DNA from: an uncultured Clostridia bacterium
Lineage (GTDB): Bacteria; Bacillota; Clostridia; Lachnospirales; CAMVHY01
Direction: 5' to 3'
DNA: 64,000 nucleotides
NCBI GenBank assembly: GCA_947427385.1
Contig: CANEHT010000002.1
Location: forward strand, 1-64,000
The position numbers were made by a program, and so were the translations under genes. Positions 9,841 through 19,188 of this stretch are shown here, piece after piece. Below the pieces are notes generated by a model. It saw only the letters and a program-made list of their open reading frames with translations, had not been told where the DNA came from and ran no database searches. Positions within the stretch are counted from its first letter, which is position 1, and each line of letters starts with the position of its first letter.

Positions 9841-9968
9841 TTAAAACCTTTACTTTTTCTTTAAAAATAAAAAATAAAATAAAAAGAAACTAACAAAAAA
9901 TCTTTGTGCACGCACAAAGATTTTTTTATTAAAGTTTTTTTTTTACTTTTCTTTCAAAAAAAGTAAAA
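9841..9968. repeat. Palindromic intergenic element, copy 2
   Basis: A degenerate copy. The left arm AAAACCTTTACTTTTTCTTT has lost most of its self-complement. The central hairpin CTTTGTGC-A-CGCACAAAG lies around 9902-9919 with long A and T flanks, and the right arm TTACTTTTCTTTC folds on AAAAAAAGTAA. It lies between two co-directional genes and probably terminates the O-antigen-ligase-like transcript. Confidence 0.8.
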
Positions 9969-10024
9969 CAAATTTGAGGCCTTGACCATATTATAAATTG
10001 AAAATTTTTTTATGGAGGTCAAAA

Positions 10025-10558
10025 ATGTTTACTATCATTTTAATTGCAATTTCTCTCAGCATTGATGCGTTCGGAATCGGCATAACGTACGGCATTCGAA
10101 AAGTTATCGTACCAATTATGCCAAAAATTATTGTCTCCGCTATCTCAGCGCTCATAACTTTTTTATCGTTATCGATGGGTTTGCAAATACAAAAATTTTT
10201 ACCAAATCTCGCCGCAAAAATTATCGGTACATTAATTTTATTTTGCATGGGAATTTATCTCGTGTTCCAAAGTTTTTTACCGGCTGAAGAAAAAGAAATA
10301 CAAATCACGCGCATAAATTTAACTGAAGCATTTTTCATCGGCTGTGCATTATCCGTAGACTCAATCGGTTCTGGAATCGGTTTGGCGATGCTTGGCTTCG
10401 ACAATTTTTATTTATCTTCAACCGTTGCTATTTGTCAATTTATTTTTTTATCGTTTGGAATTTTTCTTGGCAATAAAATTTCTGACATTAATCTTGACCA
10501 TCGAAAATTTATTTTACTTTCCGGATTAATTTTAATTTTTATCGCGTGTGTCAGATGA
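10025..10558 (+). CDS. ytaF: YtaF-like (MntP/DUF204 family) membrane protein
   Basis: A 177-aa protein of about six transmembrane segments with two inverted half-repeats: SLSIDAFGIGITYG near residue 10 and ALSVDSIGSGIGLA near residue 115. Both carry the conserved Asp of the MntP manganese-exporter family, and the short C-terminus and motif spelling fit the sporulation-associated YtaF branch best. ATG at 10025 follows GGAGG. TTGACC at 9982-9987 is complementary to GGTCAA at 10017-10022, which overlaps the ribosome binding site. The stop codon is 1 nt from the end of the converging pgsA. Transport of a metal ion is inferred from the family. Confidence 0.75.
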   Translation: MFTIILIAISLSIDAFGIGITYGIRKVIVPIMPKIIVSAISALITFLSLSMGLQIQKFLPNLAAKIIGTLILFCMGIYLVFQSFLPAEEKEIQITRINLTEAFFIGCALSVDSIGSGIGLAMLGFDNFYLSSTVAICQFIFLSFGIFLGNKISDINLDHRKFILLSGLILIFIACVR

Positions 10559-10559
10559 A

Positions 10560-11090
10560 TTATTCCTTTAGCACTCCCCTATTTTTATAAACATAATCGC
10601 AGCCCGAAACAATTGTAAAAATCAATGCCGCGCCAATAAAAATATATTTAATGACAATCATGTAATCATTTTTTAAATCTAACATTACTATAATCGTCAT
10701 AATCATTTGTAAAACTGTTTTTATCTTTCCCAAATTATTTGCCGGAATTACAACATTTTCACTAACGGCAGTAAGTCTAAATCCAGTTACGATAAACTCA
10801 CGCCAAATTATTATGATAACAACCCAGCATGATAAATTTCGCATCTGTACCAATGCAATTAAAACTGAATTAACTAATAATTTATCAACTAATGGGTCCA
10901 TAAATTTTCCGAAGTTTGTAATTAAATTTTGACTACGTGCGATATATCCATCAAGTGCATCAGTTAATGATGCCACGATAAAAATAATTACGGCTAAAAT
11001 TCTAGTAAAAGGCAAATTACTTAAGAGCATTAAAATACAAATAGGGATTAAAATTACGCGAACTAATGTAATTTTATTCGGTAAATTCAT
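10560..11090 (-). CDS. pgsA: CDP-diacylglycerol--glycerol-3-phosphate 3-phosphatidyltransferase
   Basis: A 176-aa integral membrane enzyme making phosphatidylglycerophosphate, the committed step to phosphatidylglycerol. The CDP-alcohol phosphotransferase signature D-x2-DG-x2-AR-x8-G-x3-D-x3-D is seen as DALDGYIARS through GKFMDPLVDK near residues 45-70. About five transmembrane segments follow. GGAGG precedes the ATG. It converges with ytaF with no room for a separate terminator and diverges from spoIIM. Confidence 0.95.
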   Translation of the reverse strand: MNLPNKITLVRVILIPICILMLLSNLPFTRILAVIIFIVASLTDALDGYIARSQNLITNFGKFMDPLVDKLLVNSVLIALVQMRNLSCWVVIIIIWREFIVTGFRLTAVSENVVIPANNLGKIKTVLQMIMTIIVMLDLKNDYMIVIKYIFIGAALIFTIVSGCDYVYKNRGVLKE

Positions 11091-11200
11091 AATAGAAAAC
11101 CTCCGGTATTTTTTACATTATTATACACTAATTCAAGCATATTAATTTTCATCGATTTATATAATATATGGACAAAATAACTTTAACAGGAAATGGACTA

Positions 11201-11743
11201 ATGAGAAAAAAATATGCCTCAAACAAAAATTTTTTAATTACTATTCTTATGTCAATTATTTTTGGCGCAATAATTGGTGCTATTATTGCGAATAGAATGG
11301 ATAATTTTACAATGGTAAAAATAAATAAATCGGTAGAGGATTTTTTTGCACTAGATTTAGCATATGAAAAAGTTGACTTATTTAAGAGTGAATTTTTTAA
11401 AAATGCACGGACAATATTTTTTTTATGGCTTATGGCATTTATTCCATTAGGTAAATTTTTTTTAATGCTATTACTTTTTATAAAAGGTTTAGCGTACGGA
11501 TTTACCTCATCGATTTTAATTAGTCATTATAAATTAAAAGCACTCGTACGAATTATAAAATATATTTTACCGCAAAATTTAATTTTGTTTCCGATTTTAG
11601 TTTTTATTTCTATTTGTAATTTAAACTTTTATACGAATAAATTAGATTCACATTCACTGTTTGAATATTTTTTCATACTTGTAATTTCATTAGCATCTGT
11701 ATTTCTAGCCGCATTAATCCAAATCTATTTACTTACTTCTTAA
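11201..11743 (+). CDS. spoIIM: Stage II sporulation protein M
   Basis: A 180-aa membrane protein with about five transmembrane segments. The conserved LPQNLILFPI segment and the GLAYGFTSS region match SpoIIM, which anchors the SpoIID-SpoIIM-SpoIIP peptidoglycan-degrading machine during engulfment of the forespore. I prefer the ATG at 11201 (MRKKYASNKN), 9 nt after AGGA; an in-frame ATG at 11168 lacks a ribosome binding site. SpoIID is encoded at 56.2-57.1 kb; no SpoIIP is seen here. It diverges from pgsA. Confidence 0.82.
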   Translation: MRKKYASNKNFLITILMSIIFGAIIGAIIANRMDNFTMVKINKSVEDFFALDLAYEKVDLFKSEFFKNARTIFFLWLMAFIPLGKFFLMLLLFIKGLAYGFTSSILISHYKLKALVRIIKYILPQNLILFPILVFISICNLNFYTNKLDSHSLFEYFFILVISLASVFLAALIQIYLLTS

Positions 11744-11752
11744 TTGTATTCC

Positions 11753-11781
11753 TTGTAATTATTTCACCTTTGCTTTATAAT
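11753..11781 (+). promoter_or_regulatory. Sigma-A-type promoter of the pfkA operon
   Basis: TTGTAA at 11753-11758, a 17-nt spacer and a perfect TATAAT at 11776-11781. It lies about 38 nt before the TTG start of pfkA. Confidence 0.72.
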
Positions 11782-11818
11782 TCTTATAAATTTTCTTACA
11801 AAAGAGGAGCTGATAATC

Positions 11819-12793
11819 TTGGAAAATATTAAAAAAATTGGCGTGCTTACTAGTGGCGGCGATGCCCCCGGTATGAATGCCGCTATCCGTTCCGTTGTCC
11901 GTTGCGCTATCTCTAAAAATATTGGCGTTATCGGTATTAAACGTGGCTATGAAGGTTTACTCTCTGGTGAAATTTTTGAAATGAATCCGCGCTCCGTCTC
12001 CGATATTATCCATCGTGGCGGTACTTTCTTACTTACTGCTCGATGCTCTGAAATGATGTCAGATGAAGGTGTCGCTCGTGCCCATAAAATTTGTAACATA
12101 CTCGCTCTCGATGCTTTAGTTGTAATCGGTGGCGATGGTTCATTCCACGGCGCACAAAAATTATCTAAGCTCGGCACAAATGTTATTGGAATCCCGGCGA
12201 CAATCGATTTAGATTTAGATTGCACTGATTACACAATTGGTTTCGATACTGCAATTAATACAGGAATGGAAGCGATAAATAAAATTCGCGATACGTCTTC
12301 ATCGCATGAAAGATGTAGTTTGGTGGAAGTAATGGGACGCCACGCCGGACATATTGCTTTGTGGTGCAGTATAACTGGTGGCGCTGAAGAAGTTTTGATA
12401 CCGGAAATGAATGGCGCTGTAAATATGGAATCGTTAATACGACAAATCTTTGCCAATCGCTCGAAAGGTAAAACTCACAATTTAATAATTGTCGCTGAAG
12501 GCGTTGGTAATACGGCAAAAATGGCAAAAGAAATTGAAAAGATAACTGGAATTGAAACTCGTGCAACAATTTTAGGACATCTTCAACGCGGTGGTTCACC
12601 AACTGCCGTTGATAGAATGCACGCTTCGATTATGGGATATACCGCTGTTGAAGCGTTAGCGAATGCAAAACGAAATCGCGTCATAATTTTCAAAGATGGA
12701 AAATATGACGACATTGATATTGATGAAGCACTTGCAGCTGAAAAACCTTATGACAACAAAATGTATGAGATAATAAAAACATTGGCGACTTAA
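11819..12793 (+). CDS. pfkA: ATP-dependent 6-phosphofructokinase
   Basis: A 324-aa glycolytic enzyme converting fructose 6-phosphate to the 1,6-bisphosphate. The N-terminal GVLTSGGDAPGMNAAIR, the GGDGS ATP site, catalytic TID and the MGRHAGHIAL block are present. Gly in GGDGS and Ala before TID fit the ATP-using group rather than pyrophosphate-using enzymes. The segment after TID reads LDLDCTD where most PfkA have ND..GTD, a local departure. It starts at TTG with GAGGAG upstream. First gene of pfkA-pyk-recA-tmk. A second, more divergent phosphofructokinase lies at 35.96 kb. Confidence 0.95.
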   Translation: MENIKKIGVLTSGGDAPGMNAAIRSVVRCAISKNIGVIGIKRGYEGLLSGEIFEMNPRSVSDIIHRGGTFLLTARCSEMMSDEGVARAHKICNILALDALVVIGGDGSFHGAQKLSKLGTNVIGIPATIDLDLDCTDYTIGFDTAINTGMEAINKIRDTSSSHERCSLVEVMGRHAGHIALWCSITGGAEEVLIPEMNGAVNMESLIRQIFANRSKGKTHNLIIVAEGVGNTAKMAKEIEKITGIETRATILGHLQRGGSPTAVDRMHASIMGYTAVEALANAKRNRVIIFKDGKYDDIDIDEALAAEKPYDNKMYEIIKTLAT

Positions 12794-12806
12794 GGAGGAA
12801 TAAAAA

Positions 12807-14561
12807 ATGTTAATGACAAAAATAGTTGCGACGCTTGGCCCCGCCAGCAGCAATATTGAAGTTATAAAAGATTTAATACGTGCAGGCATGAATGTTGCAC
12901 GTATTAATTTTTCACATGGAAATTATGAAACTCATGGCAAATTAATTGAAACGCTCAAGCAAGCACGTGAAGAATTAAATGCGCCAGTCGCATTAATTTT
13001 AGATACAAAAGGTCCCGAGATTCGTATAAAAACTTTTGCAAAAGATAAAGTTTATATTGCACAAGGCGCAACTTTTACACTCACAACAAATGAAGTTGAG
13101 GGCGATGAAACAAAAGTTTCTATCACTTATAAAAATTTGCCAAAAGATTTAAATAAAGGTAGTCGCGTTTTAATTGACGACGGCCTTTTGGAATTAAAAG
13201 TTATTGACTTGACTGAAACCGATATAATTTGTGAAGCAGTAAACAGCGGATTTCTAAGTTCGTGCAAAGGCGTAAATATCCCTGACGTTTACGTGAATTT
13301 GCCTGCACTTACAGAAAAAGATATTGAAGATATAAAATTCGGAATAAAAATGGATTTCGATTTTATTGCTGCATCGTTTGTGCGTACTGCTGACGACGTA
13401 ATAAAAATCAAAGAAATTTTAAAAGAAAACTCTGCCGCACATATCAAAATTATTGCGAAAATCGAAAGCCGCGATGGCGTAAACAATATCGATTCAATTT
13501 TGGAAATTGCCGATGGAATTATGGTTGCACGTGGAGATTTGGGCGTTGAAATTCCACCCGAAGAAGTCCCACTCGTGCAAAAATTATTGATAAAAAAAGC
13601 GAATGAGAAAGGTAAACCTGTCATAACTGCAACACAAATGCTTGAATCAATGGTAAATAATTTGCGACCAACACGCGCTGAAGCAAATGATGTTGCTAAT
13701 GCAATTTTTGACGGTTCCGATGCAATTATGCTTTCCGGTGAAACGGCAAAAGGTTTGTATCCTGTTGAAAGCGTAAAAATGATGGCACGCATCGCAATGA
13801 AAACTGAAAGCTCCGTAAACTATCACAAAGAAATTTTGTGGCATTACAAAAATTTCCGCGCCAATATTACGAATTCAATAAGTTATGCGACATGCACAAT
13901 TGCACAAGATTTAAAAGTTGCTTGCATCGCAACCGTAACCGATTCAGGTTTCACTGCACGTATGGTTTCAAAATTTCGACCTGTTTGCCCAATCCTTGCT
14001 ATTACACCAAATAAATTTGTATGGCGTCAATTAAGTTTGACGTGGGGATGTCTGCCCGTAATATCGGAAGAAATAAACTTAAACGATGAATCATTCAGCA
14101 TTGCCGTTGAAAAATCAATGGAAACAAATCTTGCAAAAAGTGGTGACGCAATCGTAATTGCAGCCGGAATTCCTGTCGGTATCGCTGGCACAACAAACAC
14201 TTTGAAAGTTCAAATAGTCGGTGATGTTTTACTCAAAGGCAAAGGATTAGGTAGTAAAGTTGTTTCTGCAAAAGCGTGCGTCATAAAAGTTTTACAGGAA
14301 GCGCAAAAATATTTCAAAGCTGGTGATATTATCGTTACTCCAAAAATTACGGATGACTTACTACCATTTATAAAGCATTCGACTGGGGTTATCGTTGGAA
14401 CTTGGGAAAACGATGAAAGTCAGCAGGCAAAAGTCGTTTCAGATTTGTTAGATATTCCTGTCATCGTTTGTAATGAAAATGTTGTGGAATTGATACCTGA
14501 TGGCGTTTCAATTACTATTGACAGTATCAAAGGCGTTGTTTATGTCGGAAATAAATTTTAA
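12807..14561 (+). CDS. pyk: Pyruvate kinase with C-terminal PEP-utilising domain
   Basis: A 584-aa enzyme of the long Bacillus type; it makes pyruvate and ATP from phosphoenolpyruvate and ADP. The catalytic barrel has KIVATLGPAS at the N-terminus, IIAKIESRDGV near residue 220 and ITATQMLESM near 275. The last 110 residues are the extra PEP-utiliser mobile domain (GVIVGTWENDESQQ...). AGGAGG precedes the ATG, 13 nt after pfkA, and the two are surely co-transcribed. Confidence 0.97.
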   Translation: MLMTKIVATLGPASSNIEVIKDLIRAGMNVARINFSHGNYETHGKLIETLKQAREELNAPVALILDTKGPEIRIKTFAKDKVYIAQGATFTLTTNEVEGDETKVSITYKNLPKDLNKGSRVLIDDGLLELKVIDLTETDIICEAVNSGFLSSCKGVNIPDVYVNLPALTEKDIEDIKFGIKMDFDFIAASFVRTADDVIKIKEILKENSAAHIKIIAKIESRDGVNNIDSILEIADGIMVARGDLGVEIPPEEVPLVQKLLIKKANEKGKPVITATQMLESMVNNLRPTRAEANDVANAIFDGSDAIMLSGETAKGLYPVESVKMMARIAMKTESSVNYHKEILWHYKNFRANITNSISYATCTIAQDLKVACIATVTDSGFTARMVSKFRPVCPILAITPNKFVWRQLSLTWGCLPVISEEINLNDESFSIAVEKSMETNLAKSGDAIVIAAGIPVGIAGTTNTLKVQIVGDVLLKGKGLGSKVVSAKACVIKVLQEAQKYFKAGDIIVTPKITDDLLPFIKHSTGVIVGTWENDESQQAKVVSDLLDIPVIVCNENVVELIPDGVSITIDSIKGVVYVGNKF

Positions 14562-14582
14562 AAAATTTTTAGGGAGAATATT

Positions 14583-15587
14583 ATGAATGAAGAAAAAGCT
14601 AAAGCTTTAAAAAATGCTTTAATGATTATCGAAAAACAATTTGGTAAAGGCGCCGTTATGCAATTAGGTGAAACCGCTAATCAAAAAATTCCGGTTGTAT
14701 CTACTGGAATTATGAGCTTGGATATTGCATTAGGTGTTGGCGGATTGCCCAAAGGTCGCATAATTGAAATGTACGGTCCAGAATCTTCAGGTAAAACAAC
14801 CGTTGCATTACATGTTGTCGCACAAGTCCAAAAATCTGGTGGAATTGTAAGTTATATTGATGCCGAACACGCACTCGATCCTGTTTACGCAAAAAAATTG
14901 GGCGTTGACATTGATTCATTATATATTTCACAGCCTGATAACGGTGAACAAGCTTTAGAAATTGCGGAGTCAATGCTACGCTCAAATGCAATCGATTTGG
15001 TTGTAATAGATTCTGTCGCCGCACTCGTTCCAAAAGCAGAAATTGATGGCGTAATGGGCGACTCACATATGGGTTTGCAGGCACGATTAATGTCGCAGGC
15101 CTTGCGAAAATTGACAGGCATTACAAATAAGTCAAACGCTATTGTTATTTTCATCAATCAACTACGACAAAAAATCGGAGTTGTGTACGGAAATCCTGAG
15201 ACAACAACAGGTGGTCGCGCGTTAAAATTTTATGCTTCCGTAAGAATTGACATAAGAAAAGCTGACGCACTCAAAAACGGTGAAGAAATCTACGGCAACA
15301 AAACGAAAGTTAAAATTGCTAAAAATAAAGTTGCGCCTCCATTTAAAGTTTGTGAATTCGATATTATTTACGGTGAAGGCGTGTCGCGTGAAGGCGACGT
15401 TTTAGATTTAGCTGTAAATCTTGGACTTGTAAATAAAAGCGGCGCATGGTATTCATATAATGATGCAAGAATTGGACAAGGCCGCGAAAACGCTAAAAAA
15501 TTTTTGAAAGAAAATCCTGACATATTTGAAAAGTTAGAAGCTCAAATCCGCCAAAATTACAATTTAAACTATGAGGATGAAGAATGA
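14583..15587 (+). CDS. recA: Recombinase RecA
   Basis: A 334-aa DNA strand-exchange protein for recombination and SOS induction. Walker [10 protein letters not shown] lies near residue 65, Walker [11 protein letters not shown] near 140, and the L2 loop follows [17 protein letters not shown]. The acidic C-terminus NYEDEE is short. No SOS box is seen in its immediate leader. It shares an operon with pyk upstream (21-nt gap), and its last codons overlap tmk by 4 nt (ATGA). Confidence 0.98.
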   Translation: MNEEKAKALKNALMIIEKQFGKGAVMQLGETANQKIPVVSTGIMSLDIALGVGGLPKGRIIEMYGPESSGKTTVALHVVAQVQKSGGIVSYIDAEHALDPVYAKKLGVDIDSLYISQPDNGEQALEIAESMLRSNAIDLVVIDSVAALVPKAEIDGVMGDSHMGLQARLMSQALRKLTGITNKSNAIVIFINQLRQKIGVVYGNPETTTGGRALKFYASVRIDIRKADALKNGEEIYGNKTKVKIAKNKVAPPFKVCEFDIIYGEGVSREGDVLDLAVNLGLVNKSGAWYSYNDARIGQGRENAKKFLKENPDIFEKLEAQIRQNYNLNYEDEE

Positions 15588-16219
15588 AAAATAAATTTAT
15601 AACTTTTGAAGGAATAGATGGTTCGGGAAAATCATTGCAAATTGAAATGCTTGCTGATTATTTATCTGAGCTGGGTGAAAAAATTTTAGTTGTTCGTGAA
15701 CCCGGTACGACTGTAATCGGTGAGCACGTACGAAATATTTTGATGGACAAAAAAAATAATACAATGTCTTATAAAACTGAAGCATTGCTATTTATGGCAG
15801 CACGTGCACAACTTATGCAGGAAAAAATTATTCCGGCGCTTGAAAATAATTACACCGTAATTTGTGACAGATTCATTGATTCAAGTGTTGTATATCAAGG
15901 AATTGGGCGTGGACTTGGCGAAAAATTTATAAAAGAGTTGAATAAATTTGTCACAGAAAACATTGAACCTGATATAACTTTTTTCCTTGATATCTCACCG
16001 CAAAATGCTTGGCTACGTAAAATTGGCGTACAAACTTCTGATAGATTTGAATCTGAAAATATAAATTTTCATCAAAAAATTTATCTTGGATACAAAAAAT
16101 TGATTGTAGAAAACCCAAACAGAATTATTTGTATCGATGCCAATGTTTCGCCCGAAGAAATTCATACACAAATTGTTAATGCTACGAAAGAAAAAATTAA
16201 AACTTTACTTTTGATTTAA
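15584..16219 (+). CDS. tmk: Thymidylate kinase
   Basis: A 211-aa enzyme phosphorylating dTMP to dTDP. P-loop [16 protein letters not shown] is at the N-terminus, then [12 protein letters not shown] near residue 95, the DR(Y/F) signature of the family. The start overlaps the recA stop (ATGA), so translation is coupled. Its stop lies inside the left end of palindromic copy 3, which likely terminates the pfkA-pyk-recA-tmk operon. Confidence 0.96.
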   Translation: MKNKFITFEGIDGSGKSLQIEMLADYLSELGEKILVVREPGTTVIGEHVRNILMDKKNNTMSYKTEALLFMAARAQLMQEKIIPALENNYTVICDRFIDSSVVYQGIGRGLGEKFIKELNKFVTENIEPDITFFLDISPQNAWLRKIGVQTSDRFESENINFHQKIYLGYKKLIVENPNRIICIDANVSPEEIHTQIVNATKEKIKTLLLI

Positions 16220-16346
16220 AAACCTTACTTTTCTTGAAAGAAAAGTAAGCAAAAGAACTTTAACAAAAAAATCTTTGTGCGTTTGCACAAAGATTTTTTT
16301 AGTAAAATTTTTTTGATTCTTTTTTTATAAAAAAAGAACAGTTTTG
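16218..16346. repeat. Palindromic intergenic element, copy 3 (hybrid arms)
   Basis: The left arm is type A (TTACTTTTCTT folding on AAGAAAAGTAA). The central hairpin has stem CTTTGTGC/GCACAAAG with loop GTTT, flanked by GAACTTTAACAAAAAAA and its partial complement. The right arm is type B (GATTCTTTTTTTATAAAAAAAGAAC-AGTTTT). It lies between converging tmk and the SLH gene and can terminate both. Confidence 0.85.
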
Positions 16347-16351
16347 CCTTT

Positions 16352-18790
16352 TTACCGATAAAACAAATTCAGCATAAGATTATGAAACATTTGAGCGACT
16401 TCAGCGCGAGTAGCTAAACCTTTTGGATCAAGAATATTATTTCCTTCTCCTTGAATAATTTTGTATTTAACAGCCCACTTCATAGCTTTCAAAGCATAAT
16501 CATTAATTTGATTTGCATCAGCAAAATTCAAATCAATATCAACAATTTCATTCTCACCAAAATATCTGTAAAGAATAGTTGCTAATTGTTCACGAGTAAT
16601 ATTGTCATTTGGTCCAAAATTTCCATCACCATAACCGATAACTGTTGCATTATGCTTTGCTGCCCAAATTACCGGTTTAGAAAACCAATCAGTTGGTTCG
16701 ACATCATCAAATATATTTTCATAAATTTGATTTGGATTGTTTTCAAAATTATGCAAAACTTGAGTAAACATACTACGACTAATAGGTAATTCAGGTTCAA
16801 AAATATTTGTTTCGGTTCCAATAAATAATTCATGTGCGCTTGTAAAAGCAACTGAATCTGATGCCCAATGATTTACTGATACATCATCAAAGTTTTTACC
16901 ATTATTAATTACTTCAAGTTTTGTTGACTTATTTAATGGTATACAAATATTGTCATTTTTTGCGACTGAATCACGAATAATTTTATGTGTTCCATCAGAT
17001 TTTACTTCTGCTGCAACCGTTTCAGGTTTACAATCATCACATGGAACTAACAAATTAACTTTATCTTTAATGTTTAAATCATTTCCATCTTCATCTTTTA
17101 TTTCAATTTCTAAAATATCATCTGATTTTTTTGCAGTTATATTTGCTGTACCATCTTCATACTCAACTTTCTTTGTTTCTCCATCTGAAATTTCTACTAT
17201 AGTTTTTTTTGACGAATTCGTTTCATCTTCATTTTTGTTAGGTTCATCTTTCATACTTTCATTATATGAAAAATCAATTTTTATTTCTGATTCACTTAAA
17301 GATTTATCATCTGATGGATTTTTTAATGGCTCATCAACTTTTTCAACAGTTACTTCAAATCCTTTTGGCATACTACTCCAATCAGTTTCATAACTTCCGT
17401 TACACTGCTCGTTAAATATTACAACATTAACTATTTTTCCAGCTTCAAGATTTTCCGGCAAAATTAATGTTGTTTCTCCACTTTCTGCATCAACTTGTTT
17501 CAACTTTCCATAATATTTTATCTCAGATGTATCGTCCAAAATCATGCACGAAATATATTCATTCTCGCCTGTTTTCGCGTTGCTATACGAAATCGTAATT
17601 TCATTCTCATTTTGTACAGTTTTGTTCGCTGTAAAATTATCGCGGCTTTCATCATGTAATGTTAATTTATATTCATTTCCTGTTCCCGTTGGCAATTCAA
17701 ATCTTGCTGGAGTTGAACTTACTACCGTACTCTTTTTTCCACCACTTTTAATGGTTTCGGATACTAAGATTACCGATGTTAGATTTAAATTTAAAGCAGG
17801 ACAGACCTTGAAATGGTTGTCTACATTATCACGATAATGAACATAACCGCTGGAAGTAAGATTGGCGGCCTGAGCACAAAGGTCATCGCCTGGGGAGCGT
17901 AGCCAAGAATAAGAATATCGTTTTAAACTGTTAGAGTAATTAGATGATTGAAAAGAACGAGTATTTGAAGAACTATACGTGCTTGTAAAACCATACGATG
18001 TATTTAACATTTCATTATACGATGGCACAAATATTTTGTCTTTTGTTAATGATGTTCGCGGTGAGCTTGCACGTTTACGATTTGGATCTGTTGCTCCAGT
18101 TCTATCAGAATATAAATCTTCACTGTAAACTTTCGTTGACATTATAACGTTTTGTTCGGCGCTGCTAAAAGCATTTGTCAAAAACGGTGTGTCAGCGTCA
18201 GGTACACTAGCGTTACCCAATACACTCCCATTTTCATAGCCATTCAACCATGCCCAAAGTGTACAGCCTTTTCCACTTCCTCCGCCATCTCCACCCCAAC
18301 ATAATTCGTTTTCTTCATTAACATTATTATATGTTGGATGATATTGTTTCGCATCCAAGGCTATGTCGGAATACAGCAATATCCCGTTCCCGCCAACTGG
18401 TGCGTTTTGACAACCACCTTTGGTTGTATCAGTTTCATCATCAGCATATCCAATGTTGTATGCAAATCCGTTTTCCTTAATTGATTTTGAATCATCCCAA
18501 GCGGAGTTAGCGGGGTCAAGTACTCGCCATTTGATTGGTTCGATTTCAAAATCGTTTGGATCAGTAGAAGATGAATCTTTTCCATTTTTCAAAGTTTGTG
18601 GATAACGACCAAAATAAATATAATTTCCTTTCCATTCGTCATTTTCTCCGCCAGCAACTGGTCCTTCAATTTTAGTGACATTTGATTTAAATGTTATTTC
18701 AGCATGCGTTGTTTTAAGGAAAATATTTGTTGAAAAAGCATTTAATGAAATAATTGAGGCCAGTGTTATTGATAAAAATTTTTTATTCAT
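16352..18790 (-). CDS. Secreted S-layer-homology protein with N-terminal DUF6273-like domain
   Basis: An 812-aa surface protein. The first ~35 residues are a signal peptide (basic start, hydrophobic core, TTHAEI end). Residues ~45-340 resemble DUF6273: YIYFGRYPQT, EPIKWRVLD, LWAWLNG and SWLRSPGDD with a late CPALNL. A Glu/Lys/Ser-rich middle holds beta-sandwich-like repeats. The last ~175 residues are three SLH modules (VNHWASDSVAF, DWFSKPVIWA, YALKAMKWAV) that normally bind secondary cell-wall polymers. ATG at 18790 follows AAGGAGTGA. It is transcribed alone from its own promoter. The function of DUF6273 is unknown. Confidence 0.85.
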   Translation of the reverse strand: MNKKFLSITLASIISLNAFSTNIFLKTTHAEITFKSNVTKIEGPVAGGENDEWKGNYIYFGRYPQTLKNGKDSSSTDPNDFEIEPIKWRVLDPANSAWDDSKSIKENGFAYNIGYADDETDTTKGGCQNAPVGGNGILLYSDIALDAKQYHPTYNNVNEENELCWGGDGGGSGKGCTLWAWLNGYENGSVLGNASVPDADTPFLTNAFSSAEQNVIMSTKVYSEDLYSDRTGATDPNRKRASSPRTSLTKDKIFVPSYNEMLNTSYGFTSTYSSSNTRSFQSSNYSNSLKRYSYSWLRSPGDDLCAQAANLTSSGYVHYRDNVDNHFKVCPALNLNLTSVILVSETIKSGGKKSTVVSSTPARFELPTGTGNEYKLTLHDESRDNFTANKTVQNENEITISYSNAKTGENEYISCMILDDTSEIKYYGKLKQVDAESGETTLILPENLEAGKIVNVVIFNEQCNGSYETDWSSMPKGFEVTVEKVDEPLKNPSDDKSLSESEIKIDFSYNESMKDEPNKNEDETNSSKKTIVEISDGETKKVEYEDGTANITAKKSDDILEIEIKDEDGNDLNIKDKVNLLVPCDDCKPETVAAEVKSDGTHKIIRDSVAKNDNICIPLNKSTKLEVINNGKNFDDVSVNHWASDSVAFTSAHELFIGTETNIFEPELPISRSMFTQVLHNFENNPNQIYENIFDDVEPTDWFSKPVIWAAKHNATVIGYGDGNFGPNDNITREQLATILYRYFGENEIVDIDLNFADANQINDYALKAMKWAVKYKIIQGEGNNILDPKGLATRAEVAQMFHNLMLNLFYR

Positions 18791-18820
18791 AAATATCACT
18801 CCTTAAAAATTGTTTCAAAA

Positions 18821-18849
18821 ATGTTACCATAAGGAAATTTTTATGTCAA
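18821..18849 (-). promoter_or_regulatory. Sigma-A-type promoter of the SLH protein gene
   Basis: On the minus strand TTGACA (18849-18844), a 17-nt spacer ending in TGG, and TAACAT (18826-18821). The TGn before the -10 makes it an extended type, suggesting strong expression, as expected for a surface-layer protein. Confidence 0.75.
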
Positions 18850-18960
18850 ATTTTTTTTATTTCCGACAGAAACATTTTGTTTTCAAAAGTTTTATTTCCA
18901 TTCATATTAATATTCTCTTTTCTCAAGTCTTTTATGATATGTAATTTTTGGAGTGGTTTC

Positions 18961-19136
18961 TAAAACCGTTCTTTTTATCTAAAACCATTCTTTTTTTTGT
19001 AAAAAAAGAACCTAAAAAACTTTACTATAAAAATTTTTATGCGCCCGCATAAAAATTTTTTGTTAAAGTTCTTTCATGAAGCGACTTCGAAGAAGCCGCT
19101 TATGTTTACTTTTCTTTCAAGAAAAGTAAGGTTTTA
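18961..19136. repeat. Palindromic intergenic element, copy 4 (between divergent genes)
   Basis: The left side is a type B arm with a partial duplication (AAAACCGTTCTTTTT, then AAAACCATTC folding on AAAAAAAGAACC). The central hairpin has stem AAATTTTTATGCG at 19031-19043 and its complement at 19046-19058. The right side carries the extra hairpin C (TCATGAAGCG...CGCTTATG) and a type A arm ending AAGAAAAGTAAGGTTTTA. Neighbouring genes point away from it, so it cannot be only a 3'-end terminator. The 398-bp gap between the SLH gene and yqfC holds this element and the SLH promoter; I see nothing else in it. Confidence 0.85.
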
Positions 19137-19188
19137 TTTCATATTTTTTTTTAACCTGTAATATTTTAATAAGCAGGGGGAATTTCAT

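Noticed and set aside
11168-11200. Upstream ATG for spoIIM
   Set aside because: No ribosome binding site; the ATG at 11201 follows AGGA at good distance, although the longer form cannot be excluded.
19137-19188. Sigma-E promoter for yqfC (TTCATATT resembles a sigma-E -35)
   Set aside because: No CATA-type -10 at the right spacing could be found; the AT-rich context makes such matches likely by chance.
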